Positions 60,521-64,000 of a stretch of DNA of 64,000 bases are shown piece after piece. The notes below the pieces were generated by a model. It saw nothing but the letters and a program-made list of their open reading frames with translations. It ran no database searches and was not told the origin of the DNA. The translations under genes were made by a program, and so were the position numbers. The stretch's first letter is position 1. Every line of letters starts with the position of its first letter. The DNA is from Gongronella butleri (lineage: Eukaryota > Mucoromycota > Mucoromycetes > Mucorales > Cunninghamellaceae), in the NCBI GenBank assembly GCA_025201375.1, contig JAIWZP010000009.1:248001-312000 (forward strand), in the 5' to 3' direction.

Positions 60521-61392
60521 CAAAATTCGAGAAAAAGGCACAATAGCGGCACCCTTGCTTTCCCTGGTCAACAAAAAAGACGCTTGTTGGGAAGCAAGAG
60601 GGAAAAAAAAGAGAGAAAAAAGCGCTCCATCCCAATTTTAGGCAACTCAAAAAAGGGGATCATGCAACCATCCATGAAATTGAAACTCCGGGTCACACGC
60701 ACGCTCCCGTTGCCCCTCTATGCTGAACCGTTGATCAAAGAGAATCATCAGCAAGGAGAAACAAGGGGGGACCGACATGGAGAGGGGAAACACGGCGCAT
60801 TTTGGCCATAAAAATGGTCTTTTTTTCCACGCATTGTAAGGCACTTTTTGATATGGACGACGCGCTTACTCAATAAAAATGGTACTGCGCAGGGCCGTGC
60901 GTCTTCGCGTATGTCACGCGACGGCCATTGGGCCTGCCATTGCGCGTCACTTTTCATCACGGCCCGTCCATATTCGGCAAAAAAAAAGAACAGCCGCATC
61001 CACACCCCCCTGGATCGTCGTCGCCTCTTAATTATTTGATTAGGAGCGAGAAAAAAAAAGACAAAGAGAAAGACAATGAAATGAGCCAAAAACGAGCAAA
61101 AGAGAAGGGGGCAATTGCCCTCGGTTTCTCTTTTTTTTTTTTTTTTACACTTTTGATTGTTGCATGTTGCTGTCCCAATTGGCAAAAGCACGTCGGTAGC
61201 GTGTCTCCATGACACGAAATAATGAGAAACATAAAAAGGATGTCCGGTGATCCGAGGGCTTGTTCTCTTTTTCCCTCTCTTTCTTTTACTTTTCATTTTT
61301 TTTTTCTCTTTGCCCTTTTGTGAGTCTTCTTTTTCTCTTTTTCCCGTTTCCCATTGTGATTATTTGTTTGTCTTTTTTTTTTCGAAAAAAAA
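60521..61392. other. Intergenic region between Ecl1-like and SANT-like genes
   Basis: About 0.87 kb between divergently transcribed genes, so it should hold both promoters. A and T runs (61131-61147, 61385-61392) and a CT-rich stretch directly before the plus-strand start. No other gene supported. Confidence 0.5.
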
Positions 61393-62370
61393 ATGTGTTC
61401 CAACACGCATGAAGTTGCGGATGCCTTGTTGGGCCTGTCCCATTTTGTACTCCCCGACGCGGGTGGCCGTTTCAATGGGATTAATCAAGAAATTGACAAC
61501 TCTTCGTCCTCTTTTGCCTCTTCTGCTCGCTCCGTCCCGTCGCTGCCGCCCATTGCCATGCTTTTGGCTTCATTGGAACAAGAAGACCCAACGGCGATGC
61601 CATCGTCGCCCATTCCATGCATGGATCCTGCGCCGCCCATGGCGTCTTCTGGTCCAAGCATGCTTTTGGCGTCGTCATCGTCGTCGTCTGGATTGTCGCA
61701 GACGACGACGGTCCGAGGCGAAAACAAGCTGACGGCATCGATCATGTACAGCGACGCGCCTTCCCGTCCACCCCCATCGCCATTACGCACGCAATCGCCC
61801 ACGACGCCACCCATCCCGTCGTCGTCGTCGTCTTCTTTGGGCACCATGCCAATGTCCTCGTCATCTGAGCACCATCACCACCACCAACAGGCATGGCCCC
61901 ATCGTGTCAACGCCCGCCGCCATGCTAGTGGCTCATTGTCCTTGCCTGCAAAGTCCAAAAGACGGCGCACATCGCTGCCTGGACCCTCATCCATTCGAAA
62001 GATGGCGCCCAATCCATTGCGGCGTCGTCGACGGGCCTCGGCCACCGCTCAAAAACAAGAAACAATGGCTTCGGCATCGCCATCGTCCCCGACCGCCGCA
62101 TCGCTTTCGTCCTACGACGACGCGTCCACCCCGCCGTCGCCTGCCTCGTCGTCCACCACCTCATCATCGCCCAACATTGGGCCAAAGCCGCGTTGGAAGG
62201 ATGCAGAACGCATAGACCTGTTCAGAGCCATTGTCAAGGAAAAACGCCTGGACGACATGACCTCTATTGCCTGGGATCGCATCGCTGCCGCCGTTGGTCG
62301 CGCGAAAAAGGCTTGCAAAGATCAATGGCGCCGCGAGGTCCTGCCCACACTCCTCAACAATATGAAATGA
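61393..62370 (+). CDS. SANT/Myb-like DNA-binding protein, single exon
   Basis: 325 residues without an intron, unusual in this window. The first 270 residues are Ser/Pro/Thr-rich and probably disordered, with a His run (HHHHHQQ) near 163 and basic patches KSKRRR and RRRRRAS that look like nuclear localisation signals. The C-terminal 55 residues, from PRWKDAERIDLFRAIV to CKDQWRREVLPTLL, form a Myb/SANT-type helix-turn-helix with Trp at the expected places (RWKD, AWDRIA, QWRRE). A transcription or chromatin role is likely; the target is unknown. The start is the first Met after a long T run; a downstream Met is not excluded. Confidence 0.75.
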   Translation: MCSNTHEVADALLGLSHFVLPDAGGRFNGINQEIDNSSSSFASSARSVPSLPPIAMLLASLEQEDPTAMPSSPIPCMDPAPPMASSGPSMLLASSSSSSGLSQTTTVRGENKLTASIMYSDAPSRPPPSPLRTQSPTTPPIPSSSSSSLGTMPMSSSSEHHHHHQQAWPHRVNARRHASGSLSLPAKSKRRRTSLPGPSSIRKMAPNPLRRRRRASATAQKQETMASASPSSPTAASLSSYDDASTPPSPASSSTTSSSPNIGPKPRWKDAERIDLFRAIVKEKRLDDMTSIAWDRIAAAVGRAKKACKDQWRREVLPTLLNNMK

Positions 62371-62745
62371 TCACCTTTTTTTTCCCACTTTTTTCTCATT
62401 TTTCCTTTTTTTTTTTTTGGTTTTTTTACTTGCTACGGGCCCCCTATGGCTTCTTTTTATTTTCATTGTCTATATGTTTTAACCCCCTCTCCCCCGGCAT
62501 GACCTCTTTATTTTTTTTTCTCTCTGTTTCTTCACGGTGTCACTCGCGGGCGCTGCACACGCCGATCCCCTCGCCTTTATCTCCGCCTTGACGTTATGCA
62601 TTTTTGGTCCCTCTTTTTTTTTTATCATTTTGACAACCTTTTCATGTCTCATGATTTATTGTGTTGCCCTTTTATACAAAAATATGCCCTCCAAGTAATG
62701 AATAAATGCAAAATTCTCATATTTTTCAATGACAACAAGACAACA
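62371..62745. other. Convergent intergenic region
   Basis: 375 bases between two converging genes, T-rich with CCCCTCTCCCCC and TTTTTTTTT runs. It must hold both 3' ends. AATAAA at about 62700 on the plus strand may serve the SANT-like gene. Confidence 0.5.
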
Positions 62746-63494
62746 TCACAAGCCTTGGCGCCGGTGGAGGAAGCTAATCAGGTCATACTTTGTCGCGACA
62801 CCCAGGCACCACTTGCGCGCCACATCCGTCACGACGGCAAACGAATTATGCTCGAAAAACTTGGCTAAATCAATGAAACATGGGTGAGAACAATAAAATG
62901 TCGGCTTGAAGCGAGGCAAAGCAAGCTCAAAGGAGGCGTCAATTGGCGCGCGCGCGCGCACTGTCAGATGAACATCGCCATTGGCCCCCCTGCATGAGTC
63001 TGCAGTAGCACAAAAAAATAACGAAAAAAAGGACAAAAAAGACACAAAGAGACGCGCTTTTTTTTTGTTTCCTCGCTGTTGGTCTCTCTCTTTCTCTCTT
63101 ACCAAGGTCAGCCAGGCTGGTATCGGGTGTGATGACCTGGTAGGCGGATTTTTGCTTGCGAAAAGAGAACATGCAGGTGTCGATGGGCTGGTCGAGTTGC
63201 ACGTCGCCATGATCGACGTGGGCCTGCAGCGATGCGAGTGACACGTAGCCAACGAGTTTCTTGTTGTCAGCGTGGACAACAGGCAATTGCGAAAATTCAC
63301 GCTCCAGCATCAAGTCCAATGCGCGCGACACGGTCGTTGCGGGCGTCACTGTGATCGCCACAGGCAATTGCAAGTCCTCGACGCTCGCCTAAAAAGAACA
63401 ATGAGAAGTCATAAAAAAAGGGAGATGCTCATCAGTAAGGAGAAATCAAAAAGCACGTTGATTGGGAGGGAACCCCAATGGGCTCATTTTTGCC

Positions 63495-63531
<37 letters not shown>

Positions 63532-63958
63532 CGCGATAGCGATTGAAGGTGGCATACTCAAGCTCCTTGACCATGATGTCGTCGGCAAGATCGTTTTCAA
63601 AGAGCCAATCATCGCTCAGCAGGGTGCTTGTGAATTGGTCGGCACGGTCACCGAGGATCACAGCTGCGCGGTATTCGTGTGTCGAATGGTTCTCAGGTGG
63701 ATGTTGCTCAAAGTATTGGACGGCGCCCGCCATGACCGCGCCACTCGATGGGCCGCAAAGCACACCCTGGTCACGGATTAGGCGACGCGCAGTCGAATAC
63801 GCCGCCTTATCCGACACTTGCACCCACGCGTCAGCAACAGACGCGTCAAATCTCGGTGGGACCACGTGGCTCCCCAGATCCTCCACACGCCAATCCGCCT
63901 TTAAGCTGTGCTCCCGTCCGCCACTCAACACGGAATGCTGCGGCTCCACGCCAATCAC
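62746..63958 (-). CDS. CYS4: Cystathionine beta-synthase, 3' part only
   Basis: PLP enzyme joining serine and homocysteine in transsulfuration. Three visible exons, complement of 62746-62864, 63103-63388 and 63530-63958; the 5' part, including the PLP lysine, lies beyond the window end. The first visible exon holds VIGVEPQHSV, the DRGHV-type linker DLGSHVVPP, RRLIRDQGVLCGPSSGAVMAGA (PLP phosphate-side loop) and ILGDRADQFTSTLLSDDWL. Exons 2 and 3 encode a paired CBS (Bateman) domain: TVTPATTVSRALDLM, FSQLPVV, LVGYVSL, then KFFEHNSFAVVTD and YDLISFL. The last intron is 238 bases, longer than most here. Family assignment is firm for this half; O-acetylserine-type relatives lack the Bateman pair. 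Confidence 0.88.
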
Positions 63959-64000
63959 CTGAATTGAAATAAAAATAAGAGGACAAGGTGAAAATGCGTT

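Overview
The window is eukaryotic nuclear DNA, most likely from an early-diverging fungus of Mucoromycota type. Genes are split by many short introns (mostly 50-110 bp, GT-AG, often with long T runs). The content includes a Dicer, a hybrid histidine kinase, a velvet factor, exportin-4 and a tandem family of P450s whose N-terminal PPKHLRHLP and heme CIGMNF sequences recall the CYP509-like families of Mucorales. The species cannot be named from sequence alone. I built exon models by hand from splice sites and reading phase; every complete model closes in frame.

Layout. 1-5.2 kb: Dicer-like gene on the minus strand, its C-terminus cut by the window edge. 5.2-8.6 kb: AT-rich repeat island. 8.6-13.9 kb: hybrid histidine kinase (minus). 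14.9-16.2 kb: spermidine synthase (plus). 16.2-20.7 kb: second repeat island with a paralogous copy of the first repeat, a nested insertion and a 1.0-kb near-perfect fold-back element with Tc1/mariner-like ends. 20.7-21.9 kb: 2,4-dienoyl-CoA-reductase-like SDR (minus). 23.0-24.1 kb: compact velvet protein (plus). 24.4-25.5 kb: NUC1-type nuclease (plus). 26.3-47.5 kb: six paralogous P450 genes (five plus, one minus). 48.4-50.5 kb: MFS transporter of SLC49 type. 51.0-55.3 kb: exportin-4. 55.3-60.0 kb: repeat-rich, nearly gene-free. 60.0-60.5 kb: small Ecl1-like zinc protein (minus). 61.4-62.4 kb: single-exon SANT/Myb-like protein. 62.7-64 kb: 3' part of a cystathionine beta-synthase gene (minus), cut by the window end.

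The most interesting structure is in the two repeat islands (5.5-8.4 and 16.5-20.6 kb). Both are packed with TACAGTA/TACTGTA words, often chained with a 5-bp period (TA-CAG-TA-CTG-TA). This is the scar expected when a Tc1/mariner element with CAG ends inserts at TA and excises again. The fold-back element in the same island starts with CAGTG, is flanked by TA and sits inside such a chain. Empty target words ATGATATCAT and matching scarred words ATGATACTGTATCAT occur close together. The islands may therefore be a fossil record of repeated transposon insertion and excision. The fold-back element could also form long dsRNA, the substrate class of the Dicer encoded about 14 kb away.

The velvet regulator, six P450s and an MFS transporter lie next to each other. 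They could act as an oxidative-metabolism or detoxification block, but no scaffold-making enzyme is present, so that is a hypothesis only.
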